Positions 15,902 through 23,890 of a DNA stretch of 64,000 nucleotides are shown here, piece after piece. Positions within the stretch are counted from its first letter, which is position 1, and the number at the start of each line of letters is the position of its first letter. This DNA comes from Microbacterium aerolatum (GTDB taxonomy: Bacteria > Actinomycetota > Actinomycetes > Actinomycetales > Microbacteriaceae), in the NCBI RefSeq assembly GCF_007988825.1, contig NZ_BJUW01000009.1, positions 1 to 64,000 of the forward strand, written 5' to 3'. The translations under genes were made by a program, and so were the position numbers. The notes under the pieces were generated by a model. That model ran no database searches and was not told the origin of the DNA. It was given only the letters and a program-made list of their open reading frames with translations.

Positions 15902-17284
15902 TCAGTTCGATCCAGTGTCGTAGCTCGGCAGGCTGGAAAGCTGCGAGGTGAGGTAAGCGGACTGCGACTGCATCTGCGACAGCATCGTCTCCAGTCGCGC
16001 GTAGGTGCGCTCGAGCGTCGCCCGCCGCTGTTCCAGGCGCACGTCCCAGCTCTCGAGCTGCCTGCCGAGGGAGTCGACCTCGCTCTGTTGTCCGGTGATG
16101 CGGGCGGTGAGGAGGCCGTCGTACTTGTCGGAGTACGTCTCCGCTGTCTGCTGCACGCGCTCGGCCACGCCCGTGAACATCGCCGTGACGGCATCCGGGT
16201 CGTCGGCGAGTGCCGCGGCGAACTTGGTCTCGTCGATCGTGAGCACGCCGTAGCGGTCGATCGAGATGCCGATGCTCGAGGGGGAGACGCCGTCGATCGG
16301 ATGCTGGACCGCCTGCGCGAGCGACTGGCGCAGTGCGCGCACCGTGCTGTCGCCGGTGAAGACGCCGAGCGTCGTGGCGTCGTCGCCTGTGCCGACGGTC
16401 GCCTTGGAGCCGTTGTCGATGCGGGTGAGGAGTGAGGCGATCTGCTTCACGAAGTCGGCGGCGGCTGTCGTGCGGGCCTTGTCGTCGACAGCGACGCCGA
16501 CGGTGACCGGATCGGCCGACGCGGCGGTGACCGTGACATCGACGCCTGCGAACAGATCCGTGAACGTGTTCTTCGACGAGGTGATGACCTGCTCGGCGGC
16601 GGTACCCGCCCACAGTCGCACTTGTGCGTCGGAGCCGGTCGTGACGACGGCGGCGCCGGGAGCAGTGGCGACGTCTGCGGCGGTTCCGGCCGCGACGGCG
16701 GCTTCATCGCCGCGGAACACACGGAACGCGCTGTCCGCGCCGGACTCAGCGGAGATGAGCTGCAGACGCTGCACGGGGTTGCCGTCGACATCTGTTCCGG
16801 CCGCGACGACGCTGGCCGAGATGCCGAAGCCCGCGGAGTTGATCGCGCGCGCGACGTCCGTCATTGACGACGAGCTCGCGGTGATCTCGAGGCGTTCGCC
16901 GGCGGCGTTCTCGAGCGTGAGAGTGGGGGGAGCGTCCGGCCACTCGGCTGATGCCGCGGTGACGACGGTGTGCTTCTGCGCGAGGCGGTCGACGACGATG
17001 TCGGCCGTGAGGGCCGCGGCGCCGGGGCGGAGGGCGACGGTGACGTTGTTGGACGATGAGGTCGCTGAGAAAGTGTTTAGGCTCTCGCCGGATGCTGCTG
17101 TCTTCGCTTTGGCCGCGAGGTCCTGCAGGGAGGTGTTCAGGGTCTGGAGCTGCGAGATGATGAGCTTCTTGTCATCGGCCTTCGCGCTCATCAGATTGCG
17201 GGGAATGGCTTGCACGTCCATGAGCGCGTTGATGAGCTCGGTGGTGTTGAGGCCCGAGACGAGGCCGTCGAGTGCGATACCCAT
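15902..17284 (-). CDS. fliD: Flagellar filament cap protein FliD
   Basis: 460 residues. The N-terminus (M-G-I-A-L-D-G-L-V-S-G-L-N-T-T-E-L-I-N-A-L-M-D) is the FliD signature (D-G-L-x-S-G-L-D-T). The C-terminal domain includes P-S-S-I-G-I-S-I-D-R-Y-G-V-L-T-I-D-E-T-K-F-A-A-A-L and ends in a helical segment rich in Gln, Arg and Leu for pentamer formation. FliD caps the filament and folds arriving flagellin. It follows fliC by 79 bp, with a strong hairpin between, which would lower its expression below that of flagellin, and precedes fliS by one base. Confidence 0.94.
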   Translation of the reverse strand: MGIALDGLVSGLNTTELINALMDVQAIPRNLMSAKADDKKLIISQLQTLNTSLQDLAAKAKTAASGESLNTFSATSSSNNVTVALRPGAAALTADIVVDRLAQKHTVVTAASAEWPDAPPTLTLENAAGERLEITASSSSMTDVARAINSAGFGISASVVAAGTDVDGNPVQRLQLISAESGADSAFRVFRGDEAAVAAGTAADVATAPGAAVVTTGSDAQVRLWAGTAAEQVITSSKNTFTDLFAGVDVTVTAASADPVTVGVAVDDKARTTAAADFVKQIASLLTRIDNGSKATVGTGDDATTLGVFTGDSTVRALRQSLAQAVQHPIDGVSPSSIGISIDRYGVLTIDETKFAAALADDPDAVTAMFTGVAERVQQTAETYSDKYDGLLTARITGQQSEVDSLGRQLESWDVRLEQRRATLERTYARLETMLSQMQSQSAYLTSQLSSLPSYDTGSN

Positions 17285-17316
17285 GGGTGCCTTTCCGGAT
17301 CAGATGCGGGTGCGGA

Positions 17317-17351
17317 TTCCGGGTGGGCGACGGTCGGCCGCCCACCCGGAA
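17317..17351 (-). terminator. Hairpin between fliC and fliD
   Basis: A perfect 13-bp GC-rich stem (TTCCGGGTGGGCG with CGCCCACCCGGAA) and a 9-base loop, beginning 12 bases after the fliC stop. No U-run follows, so it is likely a partial terminator or mRNA stabiliser that sets flagellin output above fliD. Confidence 0.7.
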
Positions 17352-17363
17352 CCAGCGAGCGAC

Positions 17364-18212
17364 TCAGCGCAGGAGCTGAAGAACGCCCTGCGTCGACTGG
17401 TTCGCCTGAGCGAGCATCGCCGTACCGGCCTGCGACAGGATGTTCGCAGCGGTGTACTTGACCATCTCGGCCGCCATGTCGGTGTCGCGGATGCGGCTCT
17501 CAGCAGCCGACAGGTTCTCTGCCGACACGTTGAGCGAGTTGATCGTCGACTCGAAGCGGTTCTGCGCGGCACCGAGTTCGGCACGAGCGCTCGAGATGCT
17601 CGTGATCTGAGTGTCGAGTGCGGTGATCGAAGCAGCCGCGTTCGCGGCCGTGTCGAACGTCAGCCCAGCGACCGCGGTAGCCACAGCGCCCACGTCTGCT
17701 CCGGTCAGGTCGACGGCGATCTGGTCATTGGCAGCGACGCCGCCCGCGCCGACCTGGAAGGTCAGCTGACCCGTACCGTCACCGGCAGTGGCGCCCGTGA
17801 GCAGGTCGATGCCGTTGAAGTTCGTCGAGGTGCTGATGCGGGTCAGTTCCTCGGCGAGCTGCGTGACCTCGGTCTGGATCGCGGTGCGCGACTCGGTGTT
17901 GTTCGAGTCGTTACCGGCCTGCACCGCGAGGTCGCGCACGCGCTGCAGGATGGAGTGGACCTCGGTCAGGGCGCCTTCAGCGGTCTGGATGACCGAGATG
18001 CCGTCCTGAGCGTTGCGAGCAGCCACGTTGAGGCCGTTGACCTGCGAACGCAGGCCCTCGGAGATCGCGAGGCCGGCCGCGTCGTCCGCCGCGCGGTTGA
18101 TGCGAAGACCGCTGGACAGCTTCTCCAGGGACTTCGACAGGTCGTTCTGCGTGTTGGACAGGTTGCGGTAGGCGTTGAGCGCCGACACGTTGGTGTTGAT
18201 CTGCATACCCAT
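17364..18212 (-). CDS. fliC: Flagellin
   Basis: 282 residues, short as in many Gram-positive flagellins with only the D0/D1 core and a small variable part. The N-terminus M-Q-I-N-T-N-V-S-A-L-N-A-Y-R-N-L and the segment L-S-S-G-L-R-I-N-R-A-A-D-D-A-A-G-L-A-I-S are universal. The C-terminus closes with A-N-Q-S-T-Q-G-V-L-Q-L-L-R. The variable centre spans about 140-200. The start at 18212 has GGAGG eight bases upstream; an in-frame upstream extension lacks this and would overlap the promoter region. It is preceded by a sigma28-type promoter and followed by a hairpin. Confidence 0.97.
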   Translation of the reverse strand: MGMQINTNVSALNAYRNLSNTQNDLSKSLEKLSSGLRINRAADDAAGLAISEGLRSQVNGLNVAARNAQDGISVIQTAEGALTEVHSILQRVRDLAVQAGNDSNNTESRTAIQTEVTQLAEELTRISTSTNFNGIDLLTGATAGDGTGQLTFQVGAGGVAANDQIAVDLTGADVGAVATAVAGLTFDTAANAAASITALDTQITSISSARAELGAAQNRFESTINSLNVSAENLSAAESRIRDTDMAAEMVKYTAANILSQAGTAMLAQANQSTQGVLQLLR

Positions 18213-18269
18213 GGTGTGTTCCTCCGTGATTGGGATGTACCGAAGCCCATCCGTGGGCTCCAATCACAC

Positions 18270-18296
18270 CTATCGGCGGCAGGTCTCGGCGCGTTA
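18270..18296 (-). promoter_or_regulatory. Sigma28-type flagellar promoter for fliC
   Basis: Minus strand reads TAAC, 15 bases, GCCGATAG, ending 58 bases before the fliC ATG. It fills the gap between fliC and the pseudogene stop at 18308. Confidence 0.82.
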
Positions 18297-18307
18297 GTCG
18301 GAGACGA

Positions 18308-19560
18308 TCAGAACGGTGGTGCAACGAGAGCGGCGTCGTCCCGTCGAGATGTTGCACCGCGAGCGGCGTGGGCTTCGGGTGGTGGCGCCGAGCTGTGGAA
18401 CCCCGTAGGTGTGGTGACCTCGACGGACCCGTCGGGGCGAGATCGGTACACGGCACGGGTTCGGTGTCTGTCGACGTGATGTCTAGGACAGAGGGGTCGC
18501 AGGTCGTCGAGGTTGGTCTTGCCGCCCTGTGCCCAGGGAGTGCGGTGGTCGATGTCGGCGTCGAGGGCGAGGCGGGTGCAGCCGTCTCTGGCGCAGGTGC
18601 CGTGCTGCAGGATCAGCCAGTCGCGCTGTGCGGGTGTCGCGCAGCGGCTGCGGCGGTCCATATCGATGACCACGCTGCGGATCGGGTCTACGACCACTCG
18701 GCGGAACACGCCGGTGTCGAGGAACAGCTGCTTCGCGGTCAACGGGTCGATCGGCCCGTGCCCGACGATCTCGGCCTCCGGAACAGGAAGGCCAGGGGTG
18801 TTCGCGGCGCCGTCCAGCAGTTGGACGGGGATCGTGACGAAGACCTTCGTCTGCGCGGCACGGTCGGTGCCGACCCCGCGCAACCAGGCGGGGAAGAGGT
18901 CTGCGCGGATCTGCGCGATCGTGCGCGTCTCAGCCGGGTCGCCCTTCTTCATCTGCTTCGCCGTTGCGGTGAGCCGCCGGTCGGCAGCGAGGGCCTCTGA
19001 TGTGGGAATGCAGGCGTTGAACCAGCTCATCCCGTCATCCACGTGCTCCACGCACACCCGACGGCCGGCTACCGCACGGGTATGACGATTCTCGGCCGGT
19101 TCCTGGTCAAGACGATCGGCCAGGCGGCGCAGTCGGCGCAGGAAGTTCGCCGGGGAGCACGAGAACGCCCACTGAGAGGTCGCCTCATCGATCCGCGCCG
19201 CCGCCTCGCGCTCGGCCTCCAGCTCGTCCGCTGTGGCGTTCGACGGTGCGCGCAGCCGGCCCAGCGCCCCCGATGGCGCGGGTCACGAGATACATCGACA
19301 CGAACCCGTCGCGCGCGTGGCTCCTAGAGAGTCGGCAGCTGTCGCATGGCCGTGCGTACGACCGCGAGTTCGGCCTGGACATCCTCTTCGGACCGCTTCA
19401 ACCGCAACGCGATATCGGAGACAGCAGCGCGCTCGGCCAGATCAGCGGCGTCCGGGCCGCACTCGAGAACGAACACCTCAGGATTGCGACGCGCGAGAGT
19501 GACGGCATCCACGATCTGTGCCGCGCGACGCGACGCGTACCGATTCAGATGATCTCGTAT
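18308..19560 (-). pseudogene. Broken DUF222-HNH endonuclease family gene
   Basis: The 3' part (18308-19057 and its open upstream extension to about 19280) encodes the end of a DUF222 domain and a full HNH motif: C-x4-C, D-I-D-H-R-T-P-W-x-x-G-G, N-L, then C-P-R-H-H. The 5' part (about 19324-19560) encodes a DUF222-like stretch in another frame (D-L-A-E-R-A-A-V-S-D-I-A-L-R-L), closed by a TAG after R-Q-L-P-T-L. Compared with intact family members, some tens of residues between the two parts and the N-terminus are missing. This points to a deletion plus frameshift. Such genes occur in many copies in Microbacteriaceae; this one interrupts the flagellar cluster between fliC and fliA. Confidence 0.8.
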
Positions 19561-19565
19561 TTTTG

Positions 19566-20378
19566 TTAGGCGATCGCGGACGCGGCCGGCGCGACGCCGA
19601 ACACGTTCGTGAGCCGAGTACTGCCGGTCTCGCCGATCCGCGCGAAGAATGCGTCACGCACGGCCATCGACACGCGGGCGACGGCCGTGGGCTCCTGGCC
19701 GTCGGCGAAGTACTTCTCCAGCGCATCGCGCAGCAGGCGCATCGCCTCGGAGCGCTGTTGCGACACGGCCGAGTGCGAGACGCCGAGCTCTTCGGCGATC
19801 TCCTTCACCGGACGCTCGTCGAAGTAGACGGCCTGCACGATCAGGCGCATGCGTTCGGGCAGAGCGGCCACGGCGTGCTCGAGCACCTCGCGGCGCTCGC
19901 TCACCATCGCGGACTCCTCCGGGAGCGGGATGTCGGATGCCAGTGTGTGCGCTGACGGATCCTCCAGCGTCACCACGGTGCGCGCGCCGTCGGCCAGTGC
20001 CTCGGAGACGACGTCAGTCGGAACCGACATCGCCGTGGCGATCTCGGCCACCGTCGCCGTCCGGCCGAGCCCCGCGGTCAGGGTGTCGCGTACAGCGGTG
20101 GTCTCCTTGATGCGCTTGCGGATGCCGCGCGAGGCCCAGTCCATCGCGCGCATCTCGTCGGCGAACGCGCCGAGGATGCGGCGGCGCGCGTACGCGCCGA
20201 ACGGCACTCCGAGCGTGGGGTCGAACGCGTCGGCCGCAGTGACGAGGGCCAGTGCCCCGACAGCGGCGAGTTCTTCACGCGGAATATGGGTGGCACGCGC
20301 ATGCGTCTCCGAAGCGAGGTAGCCGACCAGCGGCAGGTTCTCTTCGACGAGGCGATTGCGCTCGACAAGCGGCGTCAT
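19566..20378 (-). CDS. fliA: FliA/WhiG-type flagellar sigma factor
   Basis: 270 residues. Sigma-70 family member of the FliA/WhiG/SigF branch. Region 2 is visible (L-V-E-E-N-L-P-L-V-G-Y-L-A, later A-Y-A-R-R-R-I-L-G-A-F-A-D-E-M-R-A-M-D-W-A-S-R-G-I-R). Region 3 follows (about 85-140) and region 4 is near 165-215 (A-L-P-E-R-M-R-L-I-V-Q-A-V-Y-F-D-E, then E-I-A-E-E-L-G-V-S-H-S-A-V-S-Q-Q-R-S-E-A-M). The W-A-S-R-G-I-R segment corresponds to the W-x-P-R/K-x-x-R of FliA. It probably recognises the TAAC-N15-GCCGAYAG promoters in this window. It is divergent from flgN; an extra C-terminal tail of about 50 residues is not typical. Confidence 0.92.
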   Translation of the reverse strand: MTPLVERNRLVEENLPLVGYLASETHARATHIPREELAAVGALALVTAADAFDPTLGVPFGAYARRRILGAFADEMRAMDWASRGIRKRIKETTAVRDTLTAGLGRTATVAEIATAMSVPTDVVSEALADGARTVVTLEDPSAHTLASDIPLPEESAMVSERREVLEHAVAALPERMRLIVQAVYFDERPVKEIAEELGVSHSAVSQQRSEAMRLLRDALEKYFADGQEPTAVARVSMAVRDAFFARIGETGSTRLTNVFGVAPAASAIA

Positions 20379-20408
20379 GGGGGGTGATCACCTCTCTGGA
20401 GAGCCAAG

Positions 20409-20431
20409 ACGTTCAGCCGGTAGCTGAACGT
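20409..20431. promoter_or_regulatory. Inverted repeat upstream of fliA
   Basis: ACGTTCAG, 7 bases, CTGAACGT: a perfect 8-bp inverted repeat, 31 bases upstream of the fliA ATG. A second one, CATATC/GATATG, lies at about 20438-20460. They could be operators for control of the sigma gene; no regulator is known. Confidence 0.45.
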
Positions 20432-20496
20432 GGTGCCCATATCACTATCACAGCGATATGTCCATGGGGAGAACTATCCATCAAATCCCCCGGTAG

Positions 20497-20523
20497 TAAC
20501 CTTAGGGCCAGGGCGGCCGATAG
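20497..20523 (+). promoter_or_regulatory. Sigma28-type flagellar promoter for flgN-flgK-flgL-fliW
   Basis: Plus strand reads TAAC, 15 bases, GCCGATAG, ending 62 bases before the flgN ATG. It is the only one of the set on the plus strand, which rules out a shared-repeat explanation along one transcript. Confidence 0.82.
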
Positions 20524-20584
20524 AGGTACAACGAACCGAAAAATCGTTCGGTTCATGGGCTGGGGATTGCTGGGGGAAGGAAAT

Positions 20585-21067
20585 ATGGGAGCCAACGAAC
20601 TCTCGATGCAGCTGTGGCGGGAACGCGAACTGCTGGAGATGCTGCTGTTCAAACTGGACGAACAGCAGTTGCTGCTGACCGCCGGGCGATCGCACTGGAT
20701 CCATTTTGCTACACGCGAGATCGAACAGGTACTCGAACGTCTGCGTGCGACAGCACTGGCGCGGTCGGTCGAGGTATCGGCCGTCGCGGAGGAGTGGGGC
20801 GCGGCCGATGACGCGACGCTCCGCGCACTCATCGCGCACGCGCCGGAGGGGGTCTGGCGCGACGTCTTCGCCGACCATCTGCACGCACTCACGCAGCTGA
20901 CGGCCGAGATCTCTCAGATGCGCGACACGAACGCCGACCAGATCGCGGGCGTCATGCGCGCCACGCAGGAGACGATCGCGGCGCTCGGCCTCGACACCGG
21001 TGAATACACCACTGACGGCGTGCGTGCGCGTGACGACTCCGCACGCATCGTCGACACCCAGATGTGA
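20585..21067 (+). CDS. flgN: FlgN family flagellar chaperone
   Basis: 160 residues from the ATG at 20585 with GGGGGAAGGA just upstream. It is highly helical (E-L-S-M-Q-L-W-R-E-R-E-L-L-E-M-L-L-F-K-L-D-E-Q-Q-L-L-L near the N-terminus), matching the FlgN fold (W-x-x-E-x-x-L-L-x-x-L-x-x-K-L-x-x-E-x-x-x-L). FlgN escorts the hook-filament junction proteins FlgK and FlgL, which are the next two genes. The first gene of the plus-strand operon, with its own sigma28-type promoter. An upstream in-frame extension overlaps the promoter and was not used. Confidence 0.85.
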   Translation: MGANELSMQLWRERELLEMLLFKLDEQQLLLTAGRSHWIHFATREIEQVLERLRATALARSVEVSAVAEEWGAADDATLRALIAHAPEGVWRDVFADHLHALTQLTAEISQMRDTNADQIAGVMRATQETIAALGLDTGEYTTDGVRARDDSARIVDTQM

Positions 21068-21092
21068 CAGACCGGACGACGGAGAAGAGACG

Positions 21093-22502
21093 ATGTCGAC
21101 TTTCAGCGGATTGACCACGGCCGCGAGCGGGCTGGCTGCGGCGCGCCGCGGCATGGACGTGGTCGGGCAGAACATCGCCAACCAGACCACGGAGGGGTAC
21201 ACCCGGCAGCGGGTGACCACCTCATCGATCGCCGCACTCGCGCAGACCGGCCGATTCAGCACGGGGGCCGCGCCCGGACACGGCGTGTCGATCACCGGCG
21301 TCGCCCGACTCGGCGATGCGCTGCTCGACGCCAGGGTGCGTGACACGCTCGCCTCGTCCGGCTTCTGGTCGACGCGCGCCGTCGCTGCGACGACCATGGA
21401 GGCCGCGCTCGCAGAACCCACGACCGACGGCCTGGCCGCGCGCCTGTCGCAGTTCTGGTCCGGCTGGCAGGATCTCGCGAACACCCCGGACTCCGGGGCT
21501 GCGGCATCCGTCGTGCTCGAGACGGCCGCCGAACTCGCATCCCAGATCTCCGGCGGCTACAAGGCGGTCGCGTCGCAGTGGTCCGATGCCCGCACGGCCG
21601 CCGAGCGCACGGTCTCGCAGGTCAATGCGGCGGCGGACCAGATCGCCGATCTCAATCGTGAGATCCGCGACGCGCTCGCGTCCGGCCGCTCTGCGAACGA
21701 GCTCATCGACCAGCGCAGCGTTCTCGCGCAGAACGTGGCCCGCCTGTCCGGCGCCAAGGCGAACATCGAGAGCGACGGCACGCTGACGGTGCGGATCGAC
21801 GGCAACGCCCTCGTCGCAGGCGACGACTCCCGTCACCTCGCGCTGAGCGGACCGACCTCGATCGACGTCGGCGCACGGGTCACGGTCACCTGGGCGACGG
21901 CACCCGACATGCCGATCTCGATCGTCGGCGGCGAGCTCGGTGGGAACCTCTCTGTCCTCGCGCCCGCGGATGAGGGCGGGATGCTGGCGCAACTCGCCGC
22001 GTCCTACAACGAAGTCGCGACTGCCCTCGCCGATCGGGTGAACGAACAGCACCGACTGGGCGTCACGGCTGCCGGCCAGCCAGGCGGAGACTTCTTCGCC
22101 GTCTCGGGCACCGGTCCCGCGGCTCTCGGTCTGAGCGTCGTGGTGACGTCCGGTTCGGATCTCGCACTCGCGAACCCGGGCGCCGGTGCATGGGACTCCG
22201 GCAACGCCGACGCCATCTCCCAGATCGGTCTTCTCGGCACCGGGCCCGACGCGATCTGGGCGTCGCAGGTGTCGACGTTGAGCGTGAGCACCGCGGCCGA
22301 CATCCAACGCGCACGGGTGTCGGAGACCACCGCCATCACGGCGGCCGCGGCGCAGCAGTCCGTCGCCGCTGTCGACGGCGACGAGGAGACCATCAGTCTG
22401 CTCACCTACCAGACCGCCTATCAGGCCGCGGCCAGAGTCATGACCGCCGTCGACGAGGCGCTCGACGTTCTGATCAACCGCACTGGCGTCGTCGGACGCT
22501 GA
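21093..22502 (+). CDS. flgK: Flagellar hook-associated protein 1, FlgK
   Basis: 469 residues from the ATG at 21093, 25 bp after flgN. The N-terminus (S-T-F-S-G-L-T-T-A-A-S-G-L-A-A-A-R-R-G-M-D-V-V-G-Q-N-I-A-N) and the next T-T-E-G-Y-T-R-Q-R-V are the FlgK signature. The C-terminus ends in the partner helix (E-E-T-I-S-L-L-T-Y-Q-T-A-Y-Q-A-A-A-R-V-M-T-A-V-D-E). FlgK is the first of two junction proteins between hook and filament. An in-frame region upstream overlaps flgN and has no homology. Confidence 0.96.
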   Translation: MSTFSGLTTAASGLAAARRGMDVVGQNIANQTTEGYTRQRVTTSSIAALAQTGRFSTGAAPGHGVSITGVARLGDALLDARVRDTLASSGFWSTRAVAATTMEAALAEPTTDGLAARLSQFWSGWQDLANTPDSGAAASVVLETAAELASQISGGYKAVASQWSDARTAAERTVSQVNAAADQIADLNREIRDALASGRSANELIDQRSVLAQNVARLSGAKANIESDGTLTVRIDGNALVAGDDSRHLALSGPTSIDVGARVTVTWATAPDMPISIVGGELGGNLSVLAPADEGGMLAQLAASYNEVATALADRVNEQHRLGVTAAGQPGGDFFAVSGTGPAALGLSVVVTSGSDLALANPGAGAWDSGNADAISQIGLLGTGPDAIWASQVSTLSVSTAADIQRARVSETTAITAAAAQQSVAAVDGDEETISLLTYQTAYQAAARVMTAVDEALDVLINRTGVVGR

Positions 22503-22515
22503 CCGGAGGACCGAA

Positions 22516-23403
22516 ATGATCTCTCGCGTTACCGCATCGTCCATGACGCAGACGGCGATGCGCCACCTGCAGTCGAACCTCACGGAGCTCGCGCGCCTTC
22601 AGGAGCAGGCGACGTCGCAGCGCGCCTTCGCCGCGCCGTCCGACGATCCGGCCGCTGCCGCCACCGCGCTGGGCCTGCACGCGGAGCAGCGCCGCAACGA
22701 CCAGTACGCGCGCAACATCGACGACGGGCTGGCGTGGGTGACGACGGCCGATTCCGCCATCACCCGAAGCGCCGGCCTTCTCAGTCGAGTGCGGGACCTC
22801 ACCGTGCAGGGCGCGAACGACGGTGCGCTGGATGCCACGGCGAAGGAGGCGATCGCCGTGGAGCTGGAAGGCATCCGCGACGAGCTGCTCGCGCAGGCCA
22901 ACACTCGCCTGCTGGGACGCTCGGTGTTCGCTGGTACCTCTGACACTGCCGCATTCGCGGGCAACCCCACCTATGCATTCAGCGGATCTCCGGACGGAGA
23001 GGTGATGCGCCGGATCTCCGAAACCGCTTCCGTCCGCGTCGATGCCGACGGCGAGGCGGTGTTCGGCACCGGTGCGGGCTCGGTCTTCGCCCTGGTCGAC
23101 AACATCATCGATGACCTGCGCAACGGGACGAACGTCGGTGCCCGGCTGAACGAGATCGACGATCGCCGGACCGCTATGCTCAGTGCCCAGGGTGCGGTCG
23201 GCGCCCGCCAGACACAGATCGAACGCGCCAAGGAGGCGGCTGTGCAGAACTCGGTTTCGCTCGAATCCCGCCGCGCTGCCATCGAAGACGTCGATTCGGT
23301 CGAGGTGCTTGTGCGTCTCCAGGCCCAGGAACTCGTGTACCGATCAGCGCTCGCCGTGAACGCCCGCGTGCTGCAGCCGTCGCTGATGGACTTCCTCCAG
23401 TGA
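22516..23403 (+). CDS. flgL: Flagellar hook-associated protein 3, FlgL
   Basis: 295 residues, 13 bp after flgK with GGAGG in the gap. The N-terminus I-S-R-V-T-A-S-S-M-T-Q-T-A-M-R-H-L-Q followed by L-A-R-L-Q-E-Q-A-T-S-Q-R-A-F-A-A-P-S-D-D-P-A-A-A is typical of FlgL (S-G-K-R-I-x-x-P-S-D-D-P in others). The C-terminal helix (V-L-V-R-L-Q-A-Q-E-L-V-Y-R-S-A-L-A) pairs with it in the D0/D1 core. FlgL joins FlgK to the filament. The end overlaps the fliW GTG (GTGA). Confidence 0.95.
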   Translation: MISRVTASSMTQTAMRHLQSNLTELARLQEQATSQRAFAAPSDDPAAAATALGLHAEQRRNDQYARNIDDGLAWVTTADSAITRSAGLLSRVRDLTVQGANDGALDATAKEAIAVELEGIRDELLAQANTRLLGRSVFAGTSDTAAFAGNPTYAFSGSPDGEVMRRISETASVRVDADGEAVFGTGAGSVFALVDNIIDDLRNGTNVGARLNEIDDRRTAMLSAQGAVGARQTQIERAKEAAVQNSVSLESRRAAIEDVDSVEVLVRLQAQELVYRSALAVNARVLQPSLMDFLQ

Positions 23404-23771
23404 CCGTCGCCCTGAGCTTCGTGGCACCGCCCCCGGGGCTCGCGCCGCACGTGGAGTTCGCGCTCACGCCGGTGGACGGCTCGGAAGGGCTGTTCACGAT
23501 GCGTGCGGTCGACGACGCCGCGCTACGCCTTTATCTGGTCGATCCGAACACCGTGCTGCAGGACTACGCTCCGACGCTCACCGACGAGCAGACGGCTCAG
23601 CTGTCGCTGGAATCGCCCGATGACGCTCTGCTGCTCGTCGTCGCTCACCCTGCAGCGGACGGCGTGAGCGTGAACCTTCTGGCGCCCGTGGTGGTCAATC
23701 GCGGCACCGGGCTCGCCTCGCAGGTCATCCTCGAAGGCCAGGATTTCCCGCTGCGCGCCCCCCTCAGCTGA
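23400..23771 (+). CDS. fliW: Flagellar assembly factor FliW
   Basis: 123 residues with a GTG start overlapping flgL. Shows the FliW patterns F-x-x-x-P-x-G-L near the start (S-F-V-A-P-P-P-G-L) and a central D-D-A-L-L-L-V-V-A-H-P with the closing V-N-L-L-A-P-V-V-V-N-R-x-T-G. In Bacillus, FliW titrates flagellin and antagonises CsrA, the repressor of flagellin translation. No csrA gene is seen next to it, although fliW and csrA usually adjoin; it may lie outside the window or be missing. Confidence 0.88.
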   Translation: MTVALSFVAPPPGLAPHVEFALTPVDGSEGLFTMRAVDDAALRLYLVDPNTVLQDYAPTLTDEQTAQLSLESPDDALLLVVAHPAADGVSVNLLAPVVVNRGTGLASQVILEGQDFPLRAPLS

Positions 23772-23787
23772 ACGAATGTGGACTTAA

Positions 23788-23816
23788 GTCGTAGATCCTG
23801 GCCGAACGTCTACGAC
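23788..23816. promoter_or_regulatory. Inverted repeat between fliW and the response regulator
   Basis: GTCGTAGA, 13 bases, TCTACGAC: a perfect 8-bp inverted repeat 75 bases before the response-regulator ATG, followed by a possible -10 box TATACT at 23824-23829. It could be the operator bound by the regulator itself or the fliW terminator; no U-run is present. Confidence 0.45.
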
Positions 23817-23890
23817 CTATGGCTATACTTTCGAGCATTGGGGCTTGTCGATCCTTCGGCAGTCTCCGTTCAGTCTGAGGGGACAGCAAT

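Noticed and set aside
16266..18479. Plus-strand frame of 737 codons over fliD and fliC
   Set aside because: Both flagellar genes on the minus strand are certain; the plus frame has no homology and crosses the fliC promoter.
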